Below, in pieces: positions 27,308 through 35,326 of a DNA stretch of 57,024 bases; within the stretch, counting starts at the first letter, position 1; each line of letters starts with the position of its first letter. The position numbers were made by a program, and so were the translations under genes. The notes below the pieces were generated by a model that had not been told where the DNA came from, ran no database searches, and saw nothing but the letters and a program-made list of their open reading frames with translations. Origin of the DNA: Raoultibacter massiliensis (GTDB lineage: Bacteria; Actinomycetota; Coriobacteriia; Coriobacteriales; Eggerthellaceae); the NCBI RefSeq assembly GCF_900199545.1, contig NZ_LT962671.1, forward strand, positions 2,438,846-2,495,869. The letters are read 5' to 3'.

Positions 27308-28202
27308 TGCCAGCCCCTTTCCCATCCATTCCATAGAGATGAAGAAACAATTCCTCAAGCGATTGCTCTCGCGCCGACAGGTCGGCGACTCCGTATGTTG
27401 CAAGGTCCTTTACGAAACCGTCCATCAATCCCGACACCACGACCTCGATTGCCGACCCCGAGGCGCGAGCCTCGGCATGCGACGCCAGGTAGCGGCTTTG
27501 CTCTGCCTCGCTCGAAAACGCTACCGAGAACACGCGCTTGCGAGATTTGCGCACGTCATCCATCGTTTCGATGGCCGCGATCCTGCCCGCCCTGATGAAC
27601 GCCACGCGATCGCACGTGCGCTCCACCTCCTCGAACAGGTGAGACGACAGCATGATGGTCGCACCGCGCCTCTTCTCTTCGAGCACCAAATCGATGAACC
27701 TGCTTTGCATAAGCGGATCGAGACCGCTCGTCGGTTCGTCGAGGAGAACGATGCCGGGGCTTCCCATGAACGCGCACACGAGACCCACCTTCTGCTTGGT
27801 ACCCTTCGACATCTTGCGGATCTTGCGCGATGGATCGAGCTCGAACAGCTCGATAAGCTCGCGCATGCGGCGCAGATCGCGAATCTTTTTCATGCCGGCC
27901 ATGAATTCAAGGAACTTCGTTCCCGTCATCTCGTCCATGATGGCGATCTCGCCGGGGAGATACCCCAGATCACGCTGAATCTTCGCACGGTCGTCGAAGC
28001 AGTCCATGCCATTGATGGAGACCGCTCCCGACCCCGGCTTGATAAACCCCATGAGGTTTCGCATCGTCACCGTTTTGCCCGCTCCGTTCGGACCGAGGAA
28101 TCCGAACACCTCGCCCTGCTCGACTGCAAGCGAAACGTCGAATACGCCTCGCCCGCCGCCGTAATCCTTCGTCACATCGCGCAACTCGATAACGGGATTC
28201 AT
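27300..28202 (-). CDS. ABC transporter ATP-binding protein
   Basis: Protein of 300 residues: Walker A GPNGAGKT, signature region RKMSKGTKQKVGL (the usual LSGGQ is replaced by MSKGT, which is common in the drug/Na+-export ABC-2 group), Walker B IVLLDEPTSGLDP, and the H-loop SSHLFEEV. It pairs with the overlapping permease. Start MNPVIEL with GGAGG 7 bases upstream, overlapping the TetR stop by 4 bases (ATGA), so regulator, ATPase and permease form one operon. Confidence 0.93.
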   Translation of the reverse strand: MNPVIELRDVTKDYGGGRGVFDVSLAVEQGEVFGFLGPNGAGKTVTMRNLMGFIKPGSGAVSINGMDCFDDRAKIQRDLGYLPGEIAIMDEMTGTKFLEFMAGMKKIRDLRRMRELIELFELDPSRKIRKMSKGTKQKVGLVCAFMGSPGIVLLDEPTSGLDPLMQSRFIDLVLEEKRRGATIMLSSHLFEEVERTCDRVAFIRAGRIAAIETMDDVRKSRKRVFSVAFSSEAEQSRYLASHAEARASGSAIEVVVSGLMDGFVKDLATYGVADLSAREQSLEELFLHLYGMDGKGAGNE

Positions 28203-28828
28203 AAGTATTCCTCCTTGTAGGCATACTGCTTGAACATATTGCACCACACGGCGAACTCGTCCATCAGCGCATCGACGTCGATGCGCTTGCGCAGGGCAAG
28301 CTGCTGATGCAGATAGCCGTCTGCCATCCAGACGATCATGTTGACCACGTACTTGGGATCGACGTCATCGCGAAATTTGCCGAAGTTCACGTGAGAGAAA
28401 TAACGCTCGAACATATAGTCGATCTGTCGCTGCGTCCAATCGTTCATCGTGTGCTTGATATCCTTGTGCTGGGGATAGAACGCGCGAACCGAAAACTCGA
28501 GCATGTACGGAAACCTTTCCAGCGTGTCGCGTTTGCGCTCGGCCGCGTAGCGGAACAGCTCGAAGAAGTCGTCGATTTCCCAGTAATCGTCATCGATCAC
28601 AAAGCCTTCGACCTTCTCCATCAACCGCTCCATGAGATACAGGTACAGATCGCGCTTGTTCTTGAAGTAGAAGAACAAAAGCCCCTTCGAGATACCCGCC
28701 TTGCGCGCTATGTCCTCGGTCGAGGCGCTCTTGTAATCATTGCTCCCGAACGTTTCGACGGCAGCACTGATTATGGCCTCCTGACGCTCTTCGGGTAAGC
28801 TTTCGAATTTCTTGAATTGATCGCCCAT
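28199..28828 (-). CDS. TetR/AcrR-family transcription regulator
   Basis: Protein of 209 residues with an N-terminal TetR helix-turn-helix (AIISAAVETFGSNDYKSAST then IARKAGISKGLLFFYFKNKRDLYLYL) and a helical ligand domain. First gene of the regulator-ATPase-permease operon. Start MGDQFKK chosen for AAGGAAGG 3-4 bases upstream. A dyad over the predicted promoter at 28883-28898 suggests self-repression released by a substrate of the exporter (inference). Confidence 0.92.
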   Translation of the reverse strand: MGDQFKKFESLPEERQEAIISAAVETFGSNDYKSASTEDIARKAGISKGLLFFYFKNKRDLYLYLMERLMEKVEGFVIDDDYWEIDDFFELFRYAAERKRDTLERFPYMLEFSVRAFYPQHKDIKHTMNDWTQRQIDYMFERYFSHVNFGKFRDDVDPKYVVNMIVWMADGYLHQQLALRKRIDVDALMDEFAVWCNMFKQYAYKEEYL

Positions 28829-28882
28829 AGGCCTTCCTTTTACCAGTTCGCGAAGCTGATCAAGCTTCGCTATCGCCACTGA

Positions 28883-28898
28883 TTAACCGAACGGTCAA
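28883..28898 (-). promoter_or_regulatory. TetR-type operator over the -35 of the TetR-ABC operon
   Basis: The dyad TTAACCGA/ACGGTCAA has ACCG/CGGT arms around AA and one mismatched pair. On the minus strand TTGACC (28893-28898) would be the -35 box, so binding would block the promoter. The -10 is poor. It lies 55-70 bases before the TetR start codon. Confidence 0.5.
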
Positions 28899-28981
28899 TC
28901 GGGATACAAGCCCATGGTATGCCATTGACTGGTTTTTAGAAGACCCCTTTATCGAATCTTAATGCGCTGCGGATAAAACTC

Positions 28982-30085
28982 TTAGAAGTGGATGAAGTGG
29001 CGCGGGTTGACAGGCGTGCCGTCAAGCTCGATCTGGAAATGGAGATGCGGACCCGTCGAGTATCCGGTGGACCCCACGTAGCCGATGACATCGCCCGCCG
29101 AAACCCGCTGGCCCATCGTGGCGGCCTGGCTGCTCATGTGCATGTAGATGGTCACAAGACCGCTTCCGTGATTGATCTTGACTGCTTTGCCTCCAGAGCC
29201 GTAGTCGCCAACGTACGACACGGTGCCCGGTGCAGCAGCCACAATGGGCGTACCCGTTGGGGCACCGAGGTCGATGCCGTTATGGTATTCGCCATCCCAC
29301 GCGCCCGCCCATCCGAATTCGTTCGTCACCGGAGCGCCCGAGGGGATCGGGTGAGACCATCCCGCGATCGTGCTTCCAGATCCACCGACCAGCGCATCCG
29401 CCTCCTGGAGTCGCCGCAAGGCCTCGTCGGCAGCCAGGCTTTCCGATTCCTCTTTCGCCTTGAGCATAACGAGCTCTTCGTTCACTTGCTCGAGCTGGGC
29501 ATCCATGTCCTCTTTCGCAGCGGCGATCTCGTCGCGGGCCGCCTTCGCGTTTTCGGCTTCTTGCTCGGCAATCGCTTCTTGCTCGGCCAGATCCTTTTCG
29601 GCAGCTTCAGCTTCGGCTTGCGCGTCTTTGCTCTCCTGAACCAAGGCGGCTTCCTGTTCGCTTATCTTCCCGAAAGAATCCCAAAGCGTTACTGCTTCGT
29701 CGAACGACGAAGCTCCGAGCAGCACATCGAGCATCGAAGCCGAACCGCCGCTCTTGTACATGTTCGTCGCGCATTGGGCAAGCCGCTCCTGGAAATGCTC
29801 GACAAGCTTGTTCGCTTCCCGCAGGCGGATAGCCGCCCTGTCGGCAGCAGCCTTCGCCGTTTCGTATTCCTCAGTTGCGCGATCGTACTCATCGTTTGCC
29901 TCGTTGAGCGACGTCTGCAGCTCATCGATTGACTTCATGAGCGCTTCCGCCTCGGCCTTCTTCTCGGCGCTCGTCGCAGCATAAGCCGTAGGAGCAGGTG
30001 CGACGAAGCCGAAGGCGGCCATTGCCGTGCAGAGAACGAAGCCGAGCGCCAATCGTGCCGCGCGCTTCCCGAATGTTGTTCTCAT
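28982..30085 (-). CDS. Secreted coiled-coil M23 peptidoglycan endopeptidase
   Basis: Protein of 367 residues. Signal peptide with cleavage likely after AYA (about residue 36); a long Glu/Ala-rich coiled coil (about 38-235); then an M23 (LytM) domain with EYHNGIDLGAPTGTPIVAAA, TIYMHMS and GPHLHFQIELDG carrying the metal-binding His residues. Such proteins cut peptidoglycan cross-links or activate amidases during division, as EnvC and RipA-like proteins do. The start is preceded by GAGG. It is not in an operon; the gene upstream on this strand is DUF2207, 357 bases away. Confidence 0.93.
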   Translation of the reverse strand: MRTTFGKRAARLALGFVLCTAMAAFGFVAPAPTAYAATSAEKKAEAEALMKSIDELQTSLNEANDEYDRATEEYETAKAAADRAAIRLREANKLVEHFQERLAQCATNMYKSGGSASMLDVLLGASSFDEAVTLWDSFGKISEQEAALVQESKDAQAEAEAAEKDLAEQEAIAEQEAENAKAARDEIAAAKEDMDAQLEQVNEELVMLKAKEESESLAADEALRRLQEADALVGGSGSTIAGWSHPIPSGAPVTNEFGWAGAWDGEYHNGIDLGAPTGTPIVAAAPGTVSYVGDYGSGGKAVKINHGSGLVTIYMHMSSQAATMGQRVSAGDVIGYVGSTGYSTGPHLHFQIELDGTPVNPRHFIHF

Positions 30086-30261
30086 ATATACCTCGAATCA
30101 GGGCATCTTGCATGATGCCCGCAATCGCTTGGCGGTCCGATTGCCAAGCCGAACCCATCGGCGCGGCTTGGCCGGTCAGGCCCATCGTCTGCAGCTCGCA
30201 TGCTCCCAACAGCTCCCGCACGCAGCCGGCTCGATAGCGCCCGAAACCGAAAACCCACTAT

Positions 30262-30287
30262 AATGTAATATGCTACTGAATGTAATA
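30262..30287 (-). promoter_or_regulatory. Paired TATTACATT repeats upstream of the M23 gene
   Basis: In an AT-rich island within the 30086-30442 gap, TATTACATT occurs twice on the minus strand with a 17-base period; the second copy runs into TATAG. A promoter with an activator or repressor site is plausible, but I cannot place -35 and -10 firmly. Nothing else is seen in the gap. Confidence 0.35.
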
Positions 30288-30442
30288 ATCTAAGTAACAT
30301 ATTAACAAAACCTATAGAAATCAAGAACGCGAATGCCGCGCCGGAAGCGGGTATCGAGCCGCACGACTGCCGCCGCGAAGAGAAAAAGCGAACTGCAGCA
30401 AAGCGTTTTCCAGCACGCCGCCGCAGTCCGCTCTGGCATAAC

Positions 30443-32446
30443 CTACCTGGCGCCGCCGCCTCCGCCGCCGAAGCCGCCGCCTCCGCCGCCCGAAAAGCCT
30501 CCGCCGAAACCACCGCCGCTGCTGAAGCTGCCCTCAGCCGCCGACATCGCAGCTTGCGCAGTGCTCACGGTGTTGGCCAGCGATGACTGGAACAGAGTGC
30601 TTGCCGCCGGCATTGCCGTACCGTGAACCCCGTGCGACGTGCTGTACCAGAACCACCACGGAACATATCCGCTCGAATACATCATGCCGTCATCCTGGAA
30701 CAGTTCGGGAACCTTCAGCTGCAGCGCCTTGATGACCTCGCTCGCAATGCCGAAGATAAACGCATACACCATGAATTCGCCCCACACCTTCACATCGGTC
30801 GGGGGGCGCTCGTCGAGCGCAGAGAAATCTTTCAGCCAATTCCGAAGCGCCTTGCACTTCGCATCGAGGGTGCTTCCCTCCTGGCTCCTTCGCGGCATGT
30901 AGTTCGCAATCACCAAAAGGGCGATCACGGTGGGAACCACGAAAACGAGGGGAATGAAGTTCTCCATGAGCACCGATGCGCCAACCCCCAGAACGCCGAA
31001 CGCGATCGCCACGCCAAGGATGAGCCACTGATAGCGCTCCCCTTTTGCTTCGAAGAAATCGCGCCTGTTCACGGCAGCGGTCACGATGCCCTGCCATGTT
31101 TTCAGCGCATCGACGAACTCCTCGGGGTTTTCCTTTCCGTACTGCTGAATGGTGCCGAACCACAGCGAATCGGCGCCCTTGGCAACCTTGTTGAACAGGA
31201 TGTCCATGGCCATCTTGTCGATCGGATCGGTCAGCGCGTCCGCCACGGCGGGAACGCGCGTTAGGTAATAGTCGTCGACGGTCTTCGTGCGCCCGAACGA
31301 TGCGGGCTGCTCGTAGCTTCCCTTGTTGATCTGGATCGCTCCCTTATGCGAAAGGTACATGAGCGTTGCCGTCAGATCGTCGTTGCTCTCGCGATTCCAC
31401 CGCCACAGGCGGGCCATCACTACCGGATGGTCATGAGAAGACGGAACGTCGCGCCAGTATTCTTCGGTAAACTGGGGCTTGTGCTCGCGCCCGTATTTGA
31501 AGTACGCACGCAGCGCCCAGGCGATCAGCAACACCGCGATGATGCCGCATGCGATAACGAAGGCAAGCGAGAACAATCGATCTCGATTCGCCTGATCGGA
31601 CCAAGCCTGCTCTTCCTTGAGAATGGTATCGAGGTGGTTTTGATCCCTTGCGGCAAGCGACCCCTCGCCCTTGAGGTTTGCAAGCCATTCCACGGGAAAC
31701 GCCACACGCGCCTCGGCGTATTGGCCGGGGTTCACCTGAGGATTCTTATAGACGATCGTGCCGTCGGCGTTGATGGCCAGCGTTCCGTCGAGCGGACCGT
31801 GCCCCCATGCGCGCACGTTCTCGCCCGCAACGACCGAAACGTCCTGCGGCACGGGCAGCGAAAGCGTCATCGTTACGTTCTCGGAGGCAACCTCCCACTG
31901 GTCGCCGATGTACTTCCAATACGCATCGGCTACATCCTTGTACGCAACGACTCCGTTTTCGATGGTGTAATCGAGCGTGATGACCATCCTCTCGTCCGAA
32001 GCATGGAAGAACACGTACACGGAATTCTTGGGAGAATCGACCGAGTACGAATCGGTGCCGGGACCACCGGCGTCGCGCCAATCGAGATTGAAGGAGGTTT
32101 CACCGAGCTGGACGGTTTCGCCCGTTGGCATGCCGTCAGCATCGACTTTGGTAAGGCTCACGCCGTTCACCTTGAGCGATCCGTTGTCGGGAACGCTGTC
32201 GAACGTCCACCATACCGCCGTGAAGCTGCCGTCGAAGTCGAACGTCCGCTGCTCGACAACGTCGAGAGAACCGTCGGTGGACACGTTGGCGGAAATGTCT
32301 ACCTTGGGGCATGTATAGCTTTTCGCATGCGCCTGTGCGGGCGTTGCGGAGATTACGGCGATCGCGGCAACCAAGCACAGTACGAAAACCGCCAGAGCAG
32401 CAGGTAAAAACCTCGCTCCCATTTGCGGACGGCTCATGTTTTGCAC
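30443..32446 (-). CDS. DUF2207 membrane protein (YciQ-like)
   Basis: Protein of 667 residues: signal peptide ending about AQAHA, an extracytoplasmic beta-rich DUF2207 domain (VDISANVSTDGSLDVVEQRTFDFDG is the family's opening), a membrane helix (LFSLAFVIACGIIAVLLIAW), a cytoplasmic region with a winged-helix-like segment (LTATLMYLSHKGAIQINKG), a pair of helices and a very Gly/Ser-rich tail ending GGGGGGAR. Function unknown; often found with LemA, whose gene lies 5.3 kb further on. I prefer the GTG at 32446 with AAGGAGG 6 bases upstream; the ATG two codons earlier abuts that site. Confidence 0.88.
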   Translation of the reverse strand: MQNMSRPQMGARFLPAALAVFVLCLVAAIAVISATPAQAHAKSYTCPKVDISANVSTDGSLDVVEQRTFDFDGSFTAVWWTFDSVPDNGSLKVNGVSLTKVDADGMPTGETVQLGETSFNLDWRDAGGPGTDSYSVDSPKNSVYVFFHASDERMVITLDYTIENGVVAYKDVADAYWKYIGDQWEVASENVTMTLSLPVPQDVSVVAGENVRAWGHGPLDGTLAINADGTIVYKNPQVNPGQYAEARVAFPVEWLANLKGEGSLAARDQNHLDTILKEEQAWSDQANRDRLFSLAFVIACGIIAVLLIAWALRAYFKYGREHKPQFTEEYWRDVPSSHDHPVVMARLWRWNRESNDDLTATLMYLSHKGAIQINKGSYEQPASFGRTKTVDDYYLTRVPAVADALTDPIDKMAMDILFNKVAKGADSLWFGTIQQYGKENPEEFVDALKTWQGIVTAAVNRRDFFEAKGERYQWLILGVAIAFGVLGVGASVLMENFIPLVFVVPTVIALLVIANYMPRRSQEGSTLDAKCKALRNWLKDFSALDERPPTDVKVWGEFMVYAFIFGIASEVIKALQLKVPELFQDDGMMYSSGYVPWWFWYSTSHGVHGTAMPAASTLFQSSLANTVSTAQAAMSAAEGSFSSGGGFGGGFSGGGGGGFGGGGGGAR

Positions 32447-32509
32447 GTTCATCCTCCTTGCCAGATGAGGGTCCAAACGGTATCATTGCAAACCGCACCT
32501 TTATTTCGC

Positions 32510-32600
32510 GGAGAGCTGACCGAGAGGCCGAAGGTGCTCGCCTGCTAAGCGAGTACACGCCACAAGCGTGTCCGGGGTTCGAATCCCCGGCTCTCCGCCA
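32510..32600 (+). tRNA. tRNA-Ser (anticodon GCT)
   Basis: Acceptor GGAGAGC pairs with GCTCTCC; anticodon stem CTCGC/GCGAG holds loop CTGCTAA; a long variable arm (ACACGCCACAAGCGTGT) marks a class II tRNA; T-arm GGGGTTCGAATCCCC; CCA is encoded. Confidence 0.96.
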
Positions 32601-32613
32601 CTTCGAATCGCAA

Positions 32614-32649
32614 ACGACGCTCGCACCTGCTGCGGGCGTCGTCTTTTTT
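32614..32649 (+). terminator. Rho-independent terminator of tRNA-Ser(GCT)
   Basis: ACGACGC pairs with GCGTCGT, followed by CTTTTTT. Between here and 32848 I see nothing else. Confidence 0.85.
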
Positions 32650-32848
32650 CACGTACAGCTCTTGAGCATTGTACACTAGCCGCACGCCGATACGCGTTTC
32701 AACGGAACAGCGTCACCGATTCGGCAGCATGCGCGCGCCCGCCAAACCTCCGATCGAAACCCCCTTCCAGGTTTTCCCGCATCCGCACCGACGGGAGAAG
32801 CACCGACCCACCTGCCCGATATCCCGAACATGCCTATATCCGCAATCG

Positions 32849-32877
32849 TTTTCATATAGTATTGTTTTACTTATAAT
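32849..32877 (+). promoter_or_regulatory. Promoter of the diguanylate cyclase gene
   Basis: TTTTCA (32849-32854), 17 bases, TATAAT (32872-32877). The start codon follows 20 bases after the -10 box, so the 5' leader is very short, holding little more than the AGGTGG ribosome site. Confidence 0.75.
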
Positions 32878-32897
32878 TAACCAGACAGGTGGACGTT

Positions 32898-34076
32898 ATG
32901 CCGCGATTCGGCAATCATAGCAGCAGGGTTGATCTCCAGGTGTCGATCATCGTCGCCGTACTCGTAGCGCTCTCGTTTATCTGCGTATTCTCTTTTACGT
33001 ACTCGATCACCTACAACAACATGATCGACATGCTGAAAGCCCGAACCGACAGCATCTATTCGTTCATCGAGGACAAGCTCGACAAGTCAACGTTCGAAAC
33101 GATCGAATCGGGCGACGATGCAGAATCGGAAAGCTACCGACAGACCAAAGAGCAGCTCGAGACGGTACGGGAATCGACAGGCGTGCGCTATCTGTACACG
33201 GCGAAACGGACCGACGACGGCGAGCTCATCTACGTCATAGACGGGCTACCAAGCGAAAGCGAGGATTTCCGCTTTCCCGGCGATGCGATCGAGGAAGAAA
33301 TCACGGGCGAGCTCGATCGTGCGCTCGCCGACGAACGGGTGTATCCCAACGACATCAAAGATACAGGCTGGGGCTACGTGTTCGTATCGTACTATCCCAT
33401 CCATGAAAACGGCGAGGTGATCGGCGCGATCGGCATTGAATTCGATGCGGAAGCGCAGTACCAGGCGTTTCGCATGGTTCGAATCGGGACGCCCCTCATC
33501 GGGATCGTCTTCGGCCTTGCGGCTATCGTCTTCGCGCGGTTTCTATTCCGCAGGATTTCGAATCCCGCCTACAAAGACCTTTCCAACACCGACTATCTGA
33601 CATCGCTTCGCAATAGAAACGCATTCGACATCGATATCTCGAACTGGGAAGCGGAAGGCGCCGCGATCGCAGGTGCATTCGTCATCGACCTCGATCGCCT
33701 TAAGCTGATGAACGATCGGTTCGGCCACTCTTTCGGCGACGAGTACCTCTGCGCAGCAGCCAAGCTGATCGAGCAGCTGTTCGAACGCACCGGTACCGTC
33801 TACCGCATCGGCGGAGACGAGTTCGCCGTCCTCTGCAGGGAACTCGACGAAGATCGCGCGCATCACCTCATGAGCGAGCTCGAAGACAAGCTTGCCGAAA
33901 CCGCGCTCGGCAACGATATGCGCCTCTCCCTTTCCTGCGGATTCGCCATCAGGAAACCGGGCGAAGCGCTATCCAACCTGGTCCGCCGCGCCGATGTGCA
34001 CATGTACGAAATGAAGCGGGAGCATCGGGGGCAAAAAAACCGCCCGCGCAACCAGGAAGCAGAACCGTCTGCGTAA
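32898..34076 (+). CDS. Membrane diguanylate cyclase (sensor plus GGDEF)
   Basis: Protein of 392 residues: membrane helix (about 16-38), an extracytoplasmic sensory domain of about 150 residues resembling single-Cache folds (ends HENGEVIGAIGIEFDAEAQY), a second helix (about 200-218) and a GGDEF domain with DYLTSLRNRNAF, DLDRLKLMNDRFGHSFGD and an intact RIGGDEF. It should make cyclic di-GMP from GTP. The inhibitory I-site (RxxD before GGDEF) reads RTGT, so product inhibition is probably absent. No EAL domain or c-di-GMP effector is seen nearby. ATG at 32898 chosen for AGGTGG upstream. Confidence 0.92.
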   Translation: MPRFGNHSSRVDLQVSIIVAVLVALSFICVFSFTYSITYNNMIDMLKARTDSIYSFIEDKLDKSTFETIESGDDAESESYRQTKEQLETVRESTGVRYLYTAKRTDDGELIYVIDGLPSESEDFRFPGDAIEEEITGELDRALADERVYPNDIKDTGWGYVFVSYYPIHENGEVIGAIGIEFDAEAQYQAFRMVRIGTPLIGIVFGLAAIVFARFLFRRISNPAYKDLSNTDYLTSLRNRNAFDIDISNWEAEGAAIAGAFVIDLDRLKLMNDRFGHSFGDEYLCAAAKLIEQLFERTGTVYRIGGDEFAVLCRELDEDRAHHLMSELEDKLAETALGNDMRLSLSCGFAIRKPGEALSNLVRRADVHMYEMKREHRGQKNRPRNQEAEPSA

Positions 34077-34205
34077 ATCGCCGCAAGCGAACATTGGCAT
34101 TCGGCAACTCTTAGGAAACGCCTCAGTGCCGACTTTCCCGCAAGATTCAGCTTGGCAGCCTTGCTCCGCTATGATCGGCTCATCTGAAGATCCAAAGGAG
34201 CACCC

Positions 34206-35192
34206 ATGAACATGCAAGCTATCGTCGTTACGAAATTCGGCGACGAAACCGTGCTGGAACCGCAATCGATTCCCGTACCCGATCCGCAGCGCGGCGAAGT
34301 GCGCGTCAAGCTGTTTGCCGCCGGGGTAAACCCAGTCGAATCGTATATCCGAGCAGGCGACTATCCCCGCCTTCCCGCACTGCCCTACACGCCAGGAACC
34401 GACGGAGCGGGAATTATCGATGCCGTCGGCGAAGATGTCGGCGGCATCGACGCGGGCGATCGCGTTTTCGTAGCCGCTTCGCTGGCGAAACGCAACACGG
34501 GAACCTATGCTCAGTACGTGGCATGCGATGCCGCCGCCGTGCAAAAGCTTCCTGATTCTCTGCTGTTCGAGCAGGGAGCGGGAATCGGAACGCCCGGATT
34601 GGCCGCGGGAGATGCCCTGTTCGTGCGCGCCGACATCAAGCCCGGAGAAATCGTGCTCGTGCACGGGGCCAGCGGCGGCGTTGGAACGCTAGCCGTTCAG
34701 CTCGCACGCAGGCGAGGCGCCATCGTATTCGGCACCGCAGGCGATTCCGAAGGAAAAGCGCTTGTCTCCCGGCTCGGTGCGCATCGCGTTTTCAACCATC
34801 GGGAAGAGGGATATGCCGACGATATCATCGACGCGACCAACGGACGGGGCATCGATGCCGTCGTAGAGACGAATGCGCATATCAACCTCATGAAAGACCT
34901 GACCATGATATCGAAGCGCGGGCGAATCGTCGTCGTCGGCAGCAGAGGCGTCATCGAATTCGACCCGCGTGCAACCATGGCGAAAGACGCCGCGATCCTC
35001 GGAATGGGCATCGCCAACATGAGCGAACGGGAAACTGCCGCCGTCATGCACGCCCTTGCCGCCGGCCTCGAAAGCGGGATGGAGATAGCCATCGATCAAA
35101 CCTTTCCGCTCGACGAGGCGGCAGCCGCGCATCGCAGCATCGGCCAACGGGGCAAGAACGGCAAAACAATCCTTGAGATAACGCACGGCTAG
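34206..35192 (+). CDS. Zinc-independent quinone oxidoreductase / MDR-family NADPH dehydrogenase
   Basis: Protein of 328 residues of the medium-chain dehydrogenase family. N-terminal GroES-like part (VKLFAAGVNPVESYIRAG, TPGTDGAGIIDAVGE), then a Rossmann domain with HGASGGVGTLAVQLARRRGA, typical of QOR (zeta-crystallin) members that reduce quinones with NADPH. The usual zinc ligands of alcohol dehydrogenases are missing, as expected for QOR. Ribosome site AAAGGAG. Single gene. Confidence 0.9.
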   Translation: MNMQAIVVTKFGDETVLEPQSIPVPDPQRGEVRVKLFAAGVNPVESYIRAGDYPRLPALPYTPGTDGAGIIDAVGEDVGGIDAGDRVFVAASLAKRNTGTYAQYVACDAAAVQKLPDSLLFEQGAGIGTPGLAAGDALFVRADIKPGEIVLVHGASGGVGTLAVQLARRRGAIVFGTAGDSEGKALVSRLGAHRVFNHREEGYADDIIDATNGRGIDAVVETNAHINLMKDLTMISKRGRIVVVGSRGVIEFDPRATMAKDAAILGMGIANMSERETAAVMHALAAGLESGMEIAIDQTFPLDEAAAAHRSIGQRGKNGKTILEITHG

Positions 35193-35253
35193 CGCATCGG
35201 ACAACACACGGAAACGCGTCTTTCGACACGCTGTTTGCATCGAGGTTGCAAGC

Positions 35254-35282
35254 CTGCCGGCACCCGGCCGGCTTGCCGGCAG
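35254..35282. terminator. Hairpin between convergent genes
   Basis: CTGCCGGCA and TGCCGGCAG form a 9-bp stem between the quinone reductase and the hybrid kinase gene ends. No T run; probable two-way terminator. Confidence 0.4.
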
Positions 35283-35326
35283 CCCGCATCGCACGAACCG
35301 GCTCATGCGATGCCCGCCCTGCTTCC

